Below, piece by piece: positions 22,893-41,100 of a stretch of 64,000 bases of DNA (position 1 is its first letter; each line of letters opens with the position of its first letter). The notes below the pieces were generated by a model. It searched no databases and was not told the DNA's origin. It worked only from the letters and a program-made list of their open reading frames with translations. Position numbers and translations under genes: made by a program. The DNA lies in contig CM055608.1 in assembly GCA_029379385.1 (NCBI GenBank), forward strand, positions 18,908,350-18,972,349. The letters run 5' to 3'. Origin of the DNA: Quillaja saponaria. Taxonomy: Eukaryota > Streptophyta > Magnoliopsida > Fabales > Quillajaceae.

Positions 22893-24149
22893 CTAATCAG
22901 TTATTTCTTTCATCGCCCCAAACATGCTAATATTAGCACTGATGGTACATAAATGTAACTCGTTGTTCAAGCAACTATTCAGAGTTCTTAGTGCCCCCCG
23001 TAAGGCTTATTTGAAAACCCGTTGTTGGATTTGATTAATCACCCTTTGTTGTTCAAAATGAATGGTTTCATTTTTGTAATTTTCTAATTGTTCCAAAGTC
23101 TTATAAATTGAATTAATCAAATTCAATTTTTCTTGTTCTATCTTAGAGTATCCATTCTCTCGAAACCAATCTGCTTCCATTTCTACTTTCCGTAAGCAGT
23201 CCCAGGCTTTTTCCAACTGTTCAATGGCCCCTTCTCTTAGTTCTTCTAAATTTTGATTAGTCTTCAAGATCCTCTGTTTTCAATTATTTAAAAAATCACT
23301 TAATGAAAGTAGATTATCTTTCCATTCATTTCAAAACTTTCATAATATCTTATTCATTTAGCTTTCACGCTTAATTACTTATGGCATGGGAAATTCCCAT
23401 TATTTTTTTTATGTAATGAGCCTATCCTCTCTTCTCTATTCCTATTCCAAAATAAAAATATGAAAACTAATCACTAATAGAAGTAGAAGACCAGAATATT
23501 CGGAGGACTCTTCTGACTAAACAAATAATTGTCAGCAAAGTTGTTGTTGTTGTTGTTTTTTTTTTTCTTCAAATCCAAAGAATTCCTATTTTTTTATACC
23601 TAGGTCATCAAATTCCACATTGGATAAAAAAAAGGGGATGAAATACCCATTTTTCCAATTTTTCACCATAAGGGGTTCAAATCATTTTTTCGACATAAGT
23701 GTTCTATGTTGAAAAAAAAATTCCAACTAGTTTTTTTGAAACTATTTTTGTATTATCATAGCAGTAGAAAGAGTACCACGTTGCATTTAGACTTCAAACT
23801 GCTTAGCTTTAACCATTATTGGTTGATAAAGGATCAAAGTCAATTTACCAATGAATCGTGAAATGCTATGGTTCTTAAATATGATTTCTAAATTTATTCA
23901 GAAGTAATTCGCGAGATTGTGCACCCTTTGCTAGTTATCTAGTTATAACTAAAAAAAGTGCAATTGGTTGGATCCAGCCTATTCTTGAAATAAACAACTT
24001 GCACACACTCCCTTTCCAAAAAAAATCAATACACCAAGCACTACACTTAGATTTATTGGATTTGTTGCTAAAATATCGGTATTAAGCCCGAAAGTTCCGA
24101 TGAAAGGCTAGTTACCCAAGGGAAGGAAAGAATCGGTTACATTTTTCAT
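22893..24149 (-). pseudogene. atpF: atpF pseudogene (ATP synthase CF0 subunit b) with intron
   Basis: Exon 1 (about 24,006-24,149) starts with a surviving ATG and keeps DSFLSLG-like and [24 protein letters not shown] codons, with stops and frameshifts. The group II intron (about 23,307-24,005) keeps a GTGCAAG-like 5' end. Exon 2 (22,893-23,306) shows [48 protein letters not shown] and [14 protein letters not shown] before the normal stop. The exon 2 start has an in-frame stop (NN*KQR). A TTG repeat and long T run (23,541-23,568) lie in the intron. Confidence 0.92.
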
Positions 24150-24491
24150 ATGATCTCATCTCCTCTTATAGATAAACTCATTATCTTTATATATATATAT
24201 TTTTTCAATTGGAAAATTTTCCATAAGATTGAAATTGATTAGAATTAGTTACCAGGTTTTATGTCAATTGTGAAATATCTACACTTTCTAAAAAGTTTCT
24301 AAATCTAAATAAGAGGTTCCTTAGGACTAAAAAAGGGAAGAAAGAAGGCGAGTCGGTATACTAATTCCTCACCCTCAAATCAATCCTTCCCACGGGTTCT
24401 TGTCCCGACCAATGACTAAATAATTGTACGAGTGAAATCTTTATAGAAATCAAAAAGCAAGTCCAAGGAAAAAAACTAAGTATTTTTAGGA

Positions 24492-25492
<1,001 letters not shown>

Positions 25493-26223
25493 CCCTCCAT
25501 GGATTCGCTTATATAAGCCGCAACAAGAGTTGCAAAAATAAGAGTTTGAATATCGCTTGTAAATAATCCAAGGAACATGACAGGTATAGGAACCACTAAA
25601 GGTAGTAAAGAAACAAGAAACAACGACTAATTCATCTGCTAATATATTTCCGAAAAGTTGAAAACTAAGTGATAAGGTTTTTGTGAAATCTTCTAAGATG
25701 TTAATTGGTAAAAGGATTGGAGTTGGTTAAATGTATTTACCAAAATAACCAAATCCTTTTTTGGAAAGACTGGCATAGAAATAGGCTACTGACGTGAGTA
25801 AAGCTAAAGCAACAGTTGTAGTTATATCATTTGTGGGTGCAGCTAACTCCTCGTGAGGTAACTATATGATTTTCCAAGGTAAAAGAGCCCCTAACCAATT
25901 AGAAACAAAATAAAGAGAAACATAGTTCCAATACAGGGAACCCATAGACCATATTCTTCTCCAATTTGAGTTTTGCTCACGTCTCAAATGAATTCAAGTA
26001 CATATTCAAAGAAATTCTGACCATTAGTAGAAATGGTTTGTGGATTACGAACAGCTATAATGGCTGAAACTAATAAGATTGCAATTACAACCTAAGAAGT
26101 AATAAGCACTTGGGCATGGACTTAGAAACCCCATATTTTCCAATAGAAATGTTGGCCTACTTCCACAGCAGATATATCATATAACATTTTTAATGTGTTG
26201 ATGGAACATAATAGAACATTCAT
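25493..26223 (-). pseudogene. atpI: atpI pseudogene (ATP synthase CF0 subunit a)
   Basis: Subunit a forms the proton channel. The ATG at 26,221-26,223 begins MNVL and the stop at 25,493-25,495 follows MEGHH, as in intact genes. The frames contain [23 protein letters not shown] sequence, [20 protein letters not shown] and [15 protein letters not shown] sequence. Several codons for Gln or Trp are stops (near 25,633, 25,726, 26,094). The length is 731 against about 744, so a net 13 bases are lost. Confidence 0.92.
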
Positions 26224-26453
26224 ATTGCCCTCTGAAAGAAATAGAACTTTAAAAGGAATTATTTTGATTCAACCATCTCTTTTTCACCTTCTCTACTTGA
26301 ATTGTATATTTTGGATATCGATTAATCACACGATATCCCTAGTTTTTTTATCTTTTTTTCTTTGTACGATTCGGTAATAGTATAGTTACCGATTCCATAA
26401 ATTGATGGAGTTCCCACTTTTTATCTTTTATCTTTTTTTTATCTTATTATTAA

Positions 26454-27165
26454 TCAAGAATTTCGTATATAGCTATAATGACCCTCACAAATTGCAAATA
26501 CTAATTTGTTATGAATTAATTAGATTGAGGCTATAGCATCATCATTAGCGGGAATCGAAATATCTGCAAGATTCAGGTAATAATTTGTATCAATTGAACA
26601 AATTGTTGGAATTTCCAAAGTGATACATTCTCGAAGAGCCGTATATTCTTCTTGCTGATCAATGATTATTACAATATCAGGTAACCCCGTCATATATTTA
26701 ATCTCGCCCAGATATATTTCCAAGTGAGATAATTGCCTTTTCAGCATAACGGCATCTCTTTTTGAAAGACGGTTGAGTCTACCTGTCCTTTGTTCTGTTC
26801 TCAAGTCCCTAAACTTTTGAAGTCTTGTTTCTGTAGTATACCAATTTGTTAACATATCACCGAGCCATTTTCTATTAACATAATGACATTGAGCCCTTAT
26901 TGCAGCCCGTGCTACTGAATCAGCTGCTTTATTTTTGGTACCAACAATTAAGAATTGTTTTCCCCTACTTGCTGCATCAAAAACTAACTCACAAGCTTCT
27001 GATTAAAAAATGAGCAGTTCTACTAAGATTTGTAATATGAATACCCTTATGCTATGCATCTAAAGAAGGTGCCATTCTAGGATTCCATTTCCTAGTACCA
27101 TGGCCAAAATGAACTCCTACTTCCATCATCTCTTCCAAAGTTATGTTCTAATATCTTTTTGTCAT
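26454..27165 (-). pseudogene. rps2: rps2 pseudogene (plastid ribosomal protein S2)
   Basis: The start at 27,165 gives MTKRY then a stop for Trp, then [20 protein letters not shown]. The central open part, 26,520-26,855, reads [60 protein letters not shown] and [11 protein letters not shown] stop replaces the Arg codon after IASI. The usual end (YIRNS) is at 26,454. Length is within a base of the normal 711. Confidence 0.94.
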
Positions 27166-27414
27166 TTATCCCCACACTTCCTCTCTCTCTTTTTTCAATT
27201 TTTGAAAAAAAAAAGAAAATAGAGACGAGGCACCCTGAATGAAATAGAAATAAAAAATTATTCTGATGGAACCTTCTCTTGTACCGAAGATTGGTCGTTG
27301 ATACATGATTAGGCCATTCATTTTTTTCTATTCATCATTCTCTTTATTACTATTACTAATAGTAAATAAAATGGCCGCATATGGTTAAATGGATGAATCT
27401 GCTCTTAGGAATCA

Positions 27415-31455
<4,041 letters not shown>

Positions 31456-31463
31456 ATTCCACT

Positions 31464-31821
31464 CAGTAGGGCTTAACAATGGGTTTGAGTTAATGAAGCT
31501 ACAACACTGTGGTTGCAGCTTCATGGTGTCGTAGCCTCAAAAATTGATGACATAGGGTAGCTTAGTAATGGCTTAGGCACTGTAGCGCCAGCCTCCTGAG
31601 CAGCCACTCTATCTTGCCCATTTTGAACAGTTTTGGCCTCCAGTTTGACTTCCAATGAGACTTCTTCTTGTATTAAATCTTCAAAACACAAAGACTAAAT
31701 TAATATAAATTAGAACTCATATAAAATACCTAATCTTAATCCTAAAACAACTAGAAATCAACATAGCTAAAATAATATAAGTAAAAAAGATGTAAAACAA
31801 CTCTATTTTCAAGAGTTATCA
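31464..31821 (-). repeat. 3' LTR of gag-PR element copy 1, truncated
   Basis: The LTR start (minus strand TGATAACTCTTG) is at 31,821, just after a purine-rich tract (AAGTTTGGAGGTG, 31,822-31,834) that would prime plus-strand synthesis. The matching full LTR is about 1.38 kb, so about 1 kb of its 3' side is missing at the junction with rpoC2. Confidence 0.75.
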
Positions 31822-33099
31822 CACCTCCAAACTTAAGGTTTTACTAGTCGTTGAGCAAAATAAAACTAAAAACACAAACAAAAACTAATAGCCAAAGATG
31901 CATCACACTAACATAATAAAATCCCAACATGCTTTTAAAAGTTTCACTTGAACTTAACTAAATGTCAACCATAAGTATCACTCAAATTCATGATTCAATT
32001 CAAAAGCAAGCAAGAAATTCAAATGGATTTCCAATGTGTGTGTGTGTGATGATCTTTTAACAAAGGAATGCATGCAACCCAGATAAGTTTATGTCTAAGT
32101 AAAATCTCATTTAGCATTCAAACATATAAGTGTGCTTTTCAACTCTATCTCCACTAATATAAACTCCACTAAGTCAATGATCAATAGATCTTTATTAAGT
32201 AATGTAAACTAGGATAATGGTATGATAAAGGAAATTTTAAGGCTCAAGTTACCCTAAGTGCATAAATCACTCTAGACCCTTGAAGAGCTTTTTTTCTTTT
32301 TTCACAACTCATCAACCCCTTAACTTAGTTTTGTCTAAGATTTCACCTCAAGAGAATTAAACAAATTTATAAGGTTCCTAACTATATATAAATGGTTTCT
32401 AAATAAGCAACACAATCCTAAGAAAAAGATTAAAGTGCATAAAAGTGTTGGAAATCACATCCTATAATGGTACTAACTCTAACATATTATCATAGGATGA
32501 GAGATTTCATCATAACAGTATAATATCTTACCTAACTAAACAACCTAAGAAAAACTACAAGTATCAAGCATCAAAACAACTAAAAACCAAACACACCCCT
32601 AAACTTAGGAAGAACATTATCCTCAATGTTAAAGATATTCAAAAGGTATAAAGATAGAAGTGCTCCCTGGCATTTAAGTAAGTTATAAAGAGCATAATTT
32701 CTCATCTAAGTTGTATAAGCTTGAAAGGAAGTTGAAAGGGGTCAAAAGGGCAAACAAGACTACTGGGTGTAAGGGGCGCCGTGGAGCCCTAGCCTCAGGT
32801 TGAAATTCATTGGCTAGCATCTAGTTGCTAGACTCTCTCCATGGTTATGAACTCCAGTACTACGACTCTGTTTTCTTGGCGTTGCGGCTCTTGATGTATT
32901 GTTTTTTGGCCCCCTTTAGCCATGTTGATTGTATTTTTATGGTTGACTACTATACCTGCAACAAAAACATGAAAACTTAATTAAAAATACTCTTAAAAAA
33001 TTAAAAACTAAGGTACAAAGTAAATGAAATTAGGTTGCCACCCACGTAGTGCTTGATTTTATAGTCATTAGCTTAACTTTTTGCATGGTTAACCTTTTT

Positions 33100-35480
33100 T
33101 TGTCTTATCAATGGAGGCTTTAGGAAGTTGGCTTTCCTTAAAGTTCATAAACCTCTTCCTATTCCTTTTGTACTTTTGCCTTAAGCCTGCATTGGCCATG
33201 GCATGATCTCCATTAGGAATTTCTTTAAGAGAATTGGCCTTCTTGATATTCTATCCCACCACTTGACAATTTCCTTCTTGATAGAGCTTTTAGACTTCAA
33301 GGGTGGTGGTAACTTGGCAATTGAGAAATGCTTTAATGGTAAGGATTTGTTAAAGGCAATAATCAACTCTTAAACTCCTTCATTTGTTACTTCATGCACA
33401 ACTTCAATTGCACAGCGCTCATCGGTTTTGGAAGGAAACGTCATAGCCTTGAAGAAGTTAAACTTCACTTCTTGGTCTTGAACTTTCATAGTAAGTTCTC
33501 CTTTTTGCAAATCTATGAGAGTTCTATCAGTATTTAAGAATAGCCTCCCGAAAATAGTGGAGATTTTCTTGTGTTCCTCCATGTCAAGAATGGGAAAAGT
33601 ATATGGGAATATTAACTTGTCCATTTTGACTAGGACATCTTCAATGATTCCCTTTGGATAAGTTTATGGCCAATTCACAAGTTACAAGGTTGGCTTGATC
33701 TTCCCATTTGTGAAATATTGAGAATTGCATCAAGTTGATGCTTACTCCCAAATCACAAAAAGCTCTACCACTAAAGGACTTGCCAATGGAAGTTGGTCTG
33801 TTGAAACTACTCAAATCTTTGAGCTTTGTTGTAGTTTCTTTTGGAGAATGGCACTACACTCTTTGGTTAAGGCAATTATTTTGTGATCTTCTATTTTTTG
33901 TTTATTGGATGAGATATTCTTCATAAACATGACATATGTAGGCATTTGGTCAAGAGCTTCAGTAAAAGGAATATGGATGTGAAGCTTCTTGAGTACCTCC
34001 AGAAATTTATTAAATTTTTAATCAAGTTTCAGCTGTTGGAAACGTTGAGGGAAAGGTAGAGGTGGGTATGTAAAAGTGTTTTCTTTAGGAGCTTGAGCCA
34101 CATTTTTACTACTTTACCTCGTCATCTTACTTATGTGGAATTTCAGTTTGCTTATGAGGCTCTTCTACCTTTTATCACTCTTTAGAGTGATGGCTTTGCA
34201 ATGCTCCATGTTCGGATTCCTCCCTCTTGGATTTGGTTTGGTATCACTAGGTAAAGCACCTTGAGGATAGCTTGTAAGAGCATTATTGGATACATGTTGC
34301 ACAAATAAATCTTCAATAGATGGCTTCTTGTCAAGTGTAAGAATTTATGCTGGTGATTGAAAACCCAGTGGATAAGTGCGCTTTACTTTATTGGATTGTC
34401 TTTCATTACTCCATTAAAAATTTGGGTGGTTTCTTCACCCTAGATTATAGTTGTTAGAGTAAGGGTTACCTTACTGCCTATTGTAATTGTTTAAGTAATT
34501 TTCTAATTCATGATTATTCAGGCACAAATTTCTTGCACATGCCTCCCATAAATCTCACAAGCCATGGCTTGGCTTTTATTTAGTTGAACTTCAAAGGTGT
34601 CAATTTTCTTTGGTAAGATAATCATTTATGCAGTTAATGCACTAATGGCATCCAACTCATGAATTCCAGCTACTTATTAAGTTGACAACCTTTTAGAAGG
34701 CCATTGATAAATATTTGGTAACCATCTCTTCCAATAATTCAAAGGCTTCTTCAATAGATTTTCCTATTGAATCCCCACTTGCAGCTGCATCAATTGTTGT
34801 CATTGTTTGGCTCACCAAGCCATTATAGAATGTATAAAATTATAGCCACTTTGGTAGAGCATGGTGAGGACATTTTCTAAGTAGCTCTTTAAATCTTTCC
34901 CATGTTTTATAGAGAGACTACAAATTAAGTTGCATGAATGAAGTGATTTCATTTCGTAACTTGGCTGTTTAGGTTGTTGGAAAGGATTTAGCTAAAAAAT
35001 TTTGGGCCAATCCTTCCCACATTGTAATAGAGTTGTGTGTAAGTGTTACCAGCCCACTTTTTTCCTTTACTCGGAGTAAGAAAAAAAAAAAAGAGCCGTA
35101 ACCTTAATACATTATCTGAAACTCTGTTAAGCTTAAAAGTGTTACAAAGCTTTAAGAAGCTTATGAGGTAGGAGTTTGGTTCATCATTTAGAAATCCAGT
35201 AAATTGTACCATCTGCTGAACCATTTAGATTTGGCCAGGCTTGATTTCAAAATCATTGGCTTAGATTTCTAGCCTTATAGTATGCTTAAGTGAAGTCATT
35301 GCACAAGAGGGATTGCATAGTCACACAAGAAATTTAGTTCTTGATCATCTTTCATTCTTGGAATTTGGTTGGATGCTTATTGATTCTCCTTTATAAATCT
35401 TTGATATGTCCTATTGATCTCGAGATCGAAAGGAACAAACTCCAAGCTTCGTCTACATCTCATGCACAGTCAAAAGTTCT
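33100..35480 (-). pseudogene. gag and protease remnants of element copy 1
   Basis: On the minus strand the gag part near 34,680-34,930 reads WERFKELLRKCPHHALPKWL and FYNGLVSQTMTTIDAAASGD, the typical plant retrotransposon gag pattern. Next come a KKLHINIPFTEALDQMPTYV-like stretch (about 33,930-34,020) and CDLGVSINLM-like protease sequence near 33,740, where the Asp-Leu-Gly active site is recognisable. At 33,370-33,624 follow MDKLIFPYTFPILDMEEHKK and TLIDLQKGELTMKVQDQEVK. The chain ends near SLPLKHFSIAKLPPPLKSK (33,300) with no polymerase after it. Stops and shifts are many. Confidence 0.82.
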
Positions 35481-35556
35481 TGAAAAATAAAAAAGAAAGT
35501 TTGAATTAAAAGTAGAATTGGTTAGTATTAATATTAACAAATATAAGAATAACTCC

Positions 35557-35572
35557 CTAGCAACAGGGCCAA
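35557..35572 (-). promoter_or_regulatory. Primer-binding site, tRNA-Asp type (copy 1)
   Basis: The minus strand reads TTGGCCCTGTTGCTAG next to the 5' LTR. The complement of the 3' end of plant tRNA-Asp is TGGCGCCGTTGCCGGGG, so this is a decayed match. The better-kept site is in copy 2 at 57,139-57,157. Confidence 0.6.
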
Positions 35573-35577
35573 AAACT

Positions 35578-36960
35578 TGACATGAATTTTACAAACGCAA
35601 GCATACGTATCGTTCTCAAGTAATAAAGTGATGAGTAAAGATTGTTCCTACGAGGAGTTTTTCAAATATTATGTTAAGTATTAAAATTAGCAATTCCAAT
35701 TTTATTTAAACAATTGAGTTTTGGGTTGATTATGAATTAATGATAAACTAAAAGCAAATAAACACAAGAAAATACTAGAGATAAGCCTAGAACTACAACT
35801 TCCTTCAACACTTCACTTGAATTATTATTATCTTGTCTTGCTTAGTTATGGTAAAGATTATTAACCTAGGTTTTTAAACAATTATAAGCATAATTCTATG
35901 TCTTATAAATATATTTCAATTAATCAATTCACTATATTCCTATGTGAAATACATTAAACAAGACTCATCACGATTGGACTTAAATTGGCTACATAAGGCA
36001 TATATGTATATTACAATCCTATACACAAATCAAATTCAACAACTTATGTATGAATTCAATCAAGTACTAATTCATTCAAGGCTAACCTAACTTACTTTTC
36101 CAAGTTTGTTTCCTAATTCAATCTAAAATATGGCCAATCAATTAGAAGCATTAAGCATAGAATAAACTAAATAAATCATATGCTAAAACCTAAGCAATCC
36201 ATAAACAATAATATCAAGCTACATGTTGAGTTCTAGTTACAATTCTAGAAAGGAAACTACTCTACACTACTAAGTGTAAACATAGATTAATAATTAAAAA
36301 CATCAAATAATACATTGAAGGTAAAGAAAGAGTACAAATAAAGAAAGCTATGAAAGTTGTTAGTCTTCAAGCTTCAACGATCTTTGCTCCTCTTGCTTTC
36401 TTGCACATTTGGCTAGTTATAATACTTGAGAAAATCGTAGCTAACTTTTTTGTTTTTAGTCCTTAAGCTAATTCTCTTATATAGGCTTAAAAACCTTCAA
36501 TTTCACTTCAATTTAGACTAATCATGTTAGTGCTACAGTTGTAGCTTTCTAGCATCGTGACCTCGAAATTCGATGAAAAAGGGTAGTGGCTTGGGCGCCG
36601 CGATGCCTATGTCTTGTTGCTCTGGCGCCATCCTGTGTTGACTCTGGTGCTTTGGCGCCAGCCTCCTAGGCAACCACTCTATCTTGCATGTTTTGAGCGG
36701 CTTTAGCCTTCAGTTTGATTTTCAATTGGACTTATTCTTGTATTAGACCTTCAAAATAAAAGTTTAAGTTAATATAAATTAGAACTCATATAAAACACCT
36801 AATCATAAACCTAAAACAATTATGAATCAACATCCTAATATAATATAGACTCAACTAGGAATTCAACTAGAACTAAGCAAAAATCAACTAAAACTCTAGA
36901 ACATAGCTAACATAATATGAATTAAAGGATGTAAAATAACTTTATTTCAAAGAGTTACTA
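35578..36960 (-). repeat. 5' LTR of gag-PR element copy 1
   Basis: An LTR of about 1.38 kb. The 3' end (low coordinate) is TGACATGAATTTTACAAACG on the plus strand and the 5' end is near AGAGTTACTA (36,951-36,960). It shares long stretches with 53,211-54,600 and 57,158-58,603, for example CTTCAACACTTCACTTGA and GCTTAGTTATGGTA. Confidence 0.78.
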
Positions 36961-37724
36961 GCAAACTTAATAATTTTACCAGAAAATGAGATGTTTGGAT
37001 GGTAGCAAGATCATTAGCATTTAAAAAGATTGGTGTTTCTTTCACATAGGCAGTGAGGATAATGAAGGCAATCTTAGAAATTTCCACTGAGGTATAAAAA
37101 TGCACACAAAGCTCAGGGTTTATTGGCTTATCCAAAGATATGAAGTTATGCTAACCCATATCAACAAAATACTTATTAAAAGAAAACTTCTAGTCCTAGA
37201 AAAGATCTTGTGTAATAATCATGGAGGAAATTAAACCTTTAGCAGAGAAAGATTCTTGAAAAGCTTTTTAAAACTTAGCAAGAATATTTGGTCAAAGTCA
37301 GTAGAGGTTGTTTTTGAGGTTACTTTGCTCCCCTGTTCCATTACATTTTTAGCAAGTTTCTTTCTAGAGTCTGTTGTAGCAATTTATGGGCTCAAGCTTT
37401 CTGAGTCACTTTCTTCAAAGCTTTCTTTTGAAAGCTTTAGCTTCCTCTTCAATTTTCTTATTGAACTCTTATGTTTATCAGATTCAGAGCTTTTTGAGGA
37501 AGGCTCAGGTGAGGTTTCAAAGATTTCTTGTATTTCTTGGCCTTCAGGGAAATCTTGGTCGTTTAGAGGGCTTAGGAGAGAATAACGATCTTGGTCATTT
37601 CCTTTTAGATTTAGGAGACAATGGTGGCAAAGAGGTTTTCTTAAGATCAAGGAGGTCCTTTTCTGAAGGCCTAATGTAGCTTCTCTTTTTGGCTTTGGTT
37701 TTCTTTCCTAAGGTGAAAGACGCC
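36961..37724 (-). pseudogene. Extra ORF 3' of pol in Sirevirus-like element
   Basis: On the minus strand a start at about 37,724 gives MASFTLGKKTKAKKRSYIRP. A shift leads to a hydrophilic Ser, Glu and Lys-rich part (37,384-37,650, with SSKSSESDKHKSSIRKLKRK). Then comes a part reading INPELCVHFYTSVEISKIAF and LTAYVKETPIFLNANDLATI (36,970-37,135). This last part recalls a domain found in plant transposon-borne proteins. Some Sireviruses carry an envelope-like or otherwise unassigned ORF at this place. I see no signal peptide or clear membrane segment, so the role is unknown. Confidence 0.55.
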
Positions 37725-38119
37725 ATTGAAAGAGCTTGATTGTACTTCGACTATGAAGGGTTACAGAGAAGAGAGATATGAATTTGTATTTGGGTGGACA
37801 CAGTTTAAATAAAAATTTAGGAATAAGTGGAGAATAAAAAGAAAATTTTCATTTATGAGAATAACAGATATTGGTGTTGGTATGTCGGTTGAAATTGAAG
37901 TCTATTGAAATTAGGAAACAAATCATGATTTTGAATTTCAAAAATTATTTTGGGGATTAATCCAAAAGTTTTGAATTTCAAGCTAGATATATTGGGCTTG
38001 GTCCAAGGTTTCAGTAATTACAGTTATGTGTTGGACTTGCACATGTAAAACAAAAACAAACGCTAGTGCAAAGGTATTAGTAAATAATAAACATGATTTA
38101 ATAAATCAAAATTGAGTTA
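37725..38119. other. Non-coding linker between RNase H and extra ORF
   Basis: About 400 bases with no convincing frame, between the end of pol and the extra ORF. No LTR or inserted element was recognised. Confidence 0.4.
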
Positions 38120-41100
38120 CAGTGGGTTTTTATTAATGCTTAAAATCTATCTTCACTTAATGGCTTAGTGAAAATATCAGCCAATTTCTTGTTTGTATCA
38201 ATAAATTAAACAATAATATCACCTTTCTGCACGTGATGTCTTATTTTAATATGCTTGGTTCTTGAGTGTTGGACTGGATTCTTGGACAAATTTATAGCAC
38301 TGGTGTTGTCACATTTAATAGGAATGTGATCAAGCTTTAAATTGTAGTCCTGAAGCTATTGTTTCATCCATAGAACCCGTGCACAGCAACTTACAGTTGC
38401 AACATATTTAGCTTCTGCTATAGACAGAGCTACTGAATTCTATTTTTTGTTATGCCATGAAACTAAGGCTAATCCAAGGAATTGCCAAGTACCACTTATA
38501 CTTTTTCTTTCAACCTTTCAGCCTGCAAAGTCAGCATTAGAGAATTCTAGCAATTCACATGTAATATGTCTAGGATACCACAATCCTAGATTCATAGTTC
38601 AAATGAGATATCTTAGATTTTGACGGCAGTCAAATTAGACTCTCTTAGACTAGATTGACATCGAGCACAGAAACATACACTAAACATAATGTCAGGTCTA
38701 CTTGTAGTGAGATAGAGAAGTGATCTAATCATATCTTGATACAACTTCTCATCTAAAAGCTTACTTTTCTTATCTTTACCAAGTTTAGTGGATGAATGCA
38801 TAGGAGTTGTCGTTTCTTTTGAATTATCCTTACTAAACCTTTTGAATATATCTCTTGTATACTTAGCTTCGTTGATGAATATTCCTTTTTTAGTTTGCTT
38901 TAATTGTAGTCCAAGAAAATAGTTGAGCTCTCCTATCATACTCATCTCAAATTCTGCCTGCATACACTTAGCAAAATCCTTGCACAAATTCTCATTAGTA
39001 GATCCGATGGTAATATCATCCATACAGATTTGTACAATGATCAATTTGTTGCACGTTGATTTTTTAAATAAAGTTATGTCAACTTTACCTCTTATAAAAT
39101 TGTTTTCAATTAGAAACTTACTCAACCTTTCATACAAAGCTCGAGGAGCTTGTTTTAGACTATAAAGAGCTTTGAAAGTTTATAGACATGGTTTGGAAAG
39201 TCATGCTTTTCAAAACCTAGAGGCTATTCAACATAAACTTTTTCTTCAATGAAGCCATATAAAAAAGAACTCTTTACATCTATTTAGTAAAATTTAAAAT
39301 TCATAGAGCAAGCATAAGGAATTAGCATACGTATAGATTCAAGTCTAGCTACAGGAGCATAAGTTCTATCGAAATCAATACCTTCCTCCTGGTTATAGCC
39401 TTGAACAACTAACCTTGCTTTATTTTTTACCACTATACATTTTTGTCCATCTTATTTTGAATACCCATTTGGTGCCAATAATTGACTGATTTTTAGGTTT
39501 ACGAACTAAGTTTCATTCAAATTAGTTCAGCTCCTCTTGCATTGGTAGCATCTAGAGCTTATCAATTTCAGTATCTTCATAGTACTTAGGTTCTAGCTAA
39601 GATAGAAAAGCTAAATGGGCAATAATATTTTTGTGTGATGATTTAGTTCTTACTCCTTTAGTTAGATTACTTATAATTTGAACAATAGGAAGATGTCTTA
39701 CGGTTCTACAATCCTTCAATTATTGAGCTAGTTCTTGACTAGTTTTGGCTTCAAATTCTTCCTTTGAAGTTTCTTCTAAAAATTGTTCAGAACCTTGTTT
39801 ATCTGCAGGCTTAGCTTCTTTGTTTTCAGACTCATTCTAAGCTTTGTCTTTCTGAGGCTTGCTATTTTCATCTTATGCATCATCATTGTCAACTTTAGAC
39901 TTGAAGTTGTTAATTTTCATCAAATTTGACATATATGCATTCTTTAACAACTAGAGTTCTTTTGTTGTAAACTTTGTAAGTTTTACTAGATGTAAAGTAA
40001 CCAAGAAAGATGCCTTCATTTTATATTGCATCAAAATTTTCAAGGTTATCCTTGTTGTTACTTAGGATAAATCACTTGCAACCAAAAGTTTTGAAATATG
40101 ATATATTAGGCTTTCTTCCTTTCTAAAGCTTGAACAGAGTCTTCTTGAGAATTGGTCTGATTAGCACACGATTAATAATGTTGCATAAGGTATTAACAAC
40201 ACACGATTCTTAACCACACCATTTTGTTGAGGTGTTCTTGGTGCTAAGAAGTTTTGAATAATGTTATGCTTTTCACAAAAAGAATTATATCTTTGTTTTC
40301 AAATTCACGTCCATGATCACTTCTTATACTCGTGATATAACACTCCTTTTCTTTTGAACCTTCTTACAAAAAGCAATAAATGAAGTATACACTTTATCTT
40401 TGTTAGTAATAAATAATACCATGTATAATGAGAATAATCATCTTTAGTCACAAAAGCTTATTGTTTACCACTCATAGTTTTATGCCTCATAAATCCATAT
40501 AAATTCATATGCAGCAATTGTAAAGCTTTAAAAGTAGAAACAATTATTTTGGATTTGAAAGATCTTTTTGTTTGTTTGTCAAACTGGGATGCATCATATA
40601 CTTTCATGTCATCAAACTTGATTCTTGGTAAACAAAGAACAAGTTCTTTTCAAAATAAGCGTGATATGTGATCAATATTTGCATGACCTAATCGCCTATG
40701 CCATAACTAGCTATTTTCTTGAATGACAGAAAAACATTTAGCATTTGAAATATTAAACATCATCAAAGTCTAGCATATAAACGTCATCATATCTATGGTA
40801 TATGAGAATGACGTTATTGAATCCATGTTTTTAATTATATATTTATGTAAATAAAAAATGACATGATTACCTTGATCACATAATTTGCTAATGCTAAGTA
40901 GATTATTCTTTAAGCCATCAACATGTAATACATTATTAATGAAGGTAAAGATGTCCTTACCAATCCTACCAATACCAATCACCTTTCCTTTTCTATTATC
41001 ACCAAATGTAACATTGCCTCCTGTCTTCCTATCTCAGGCTTGAGTGAAGAGAATTTTTCTGTCATCCGTCATGTGCCTTGAGTAGCCACTGTCCAAGTTT

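Larger units (their letters stand above)
31464..36960 (-). mobile_element. Gag-PR-only Ty3/gypsy-like element, copy 1 (3' LTR truncated)
   Basis: On the minus strand this reads: 5' LTR (35,578-36,960), tRNA-Asp-type primer site (35,557-35,572), gag, protease, about 1.3 kb of non-coding sequence, polypurine tract, 3' LTR (31,464-31,821, only the first 360 bases). No reverse transcriptase, RNase H or integrase is found in the 3.76 kb internal region. The LTR and the internal 3' half match a second copy at 53,211-58,603. The layout fits a non-autonomous gag-bearing element that depends on a related Athila/Tat-like element. Confidence 0.75.

Noticed and set aside
23541..23568. TTG repeat in the atpF intron as the tail of an RTE insertion
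   Set aside because: No LINE sequence precedes it and the intron continues on both sides; plain slippage is simpler.
37256..37679. Plus-strand frames of 109 and 97 codons
   Set aside because: They are antisense to the hydrophilic Ser/Glu-rich extra ORF of the Sirevirus-like element, which has the right strand and position.
36961..37724. Naming the extra ORF an envelope protein
   Set aside because: No signal peptide or membrane span is visible, and the reading is broken; position alone is not enough.
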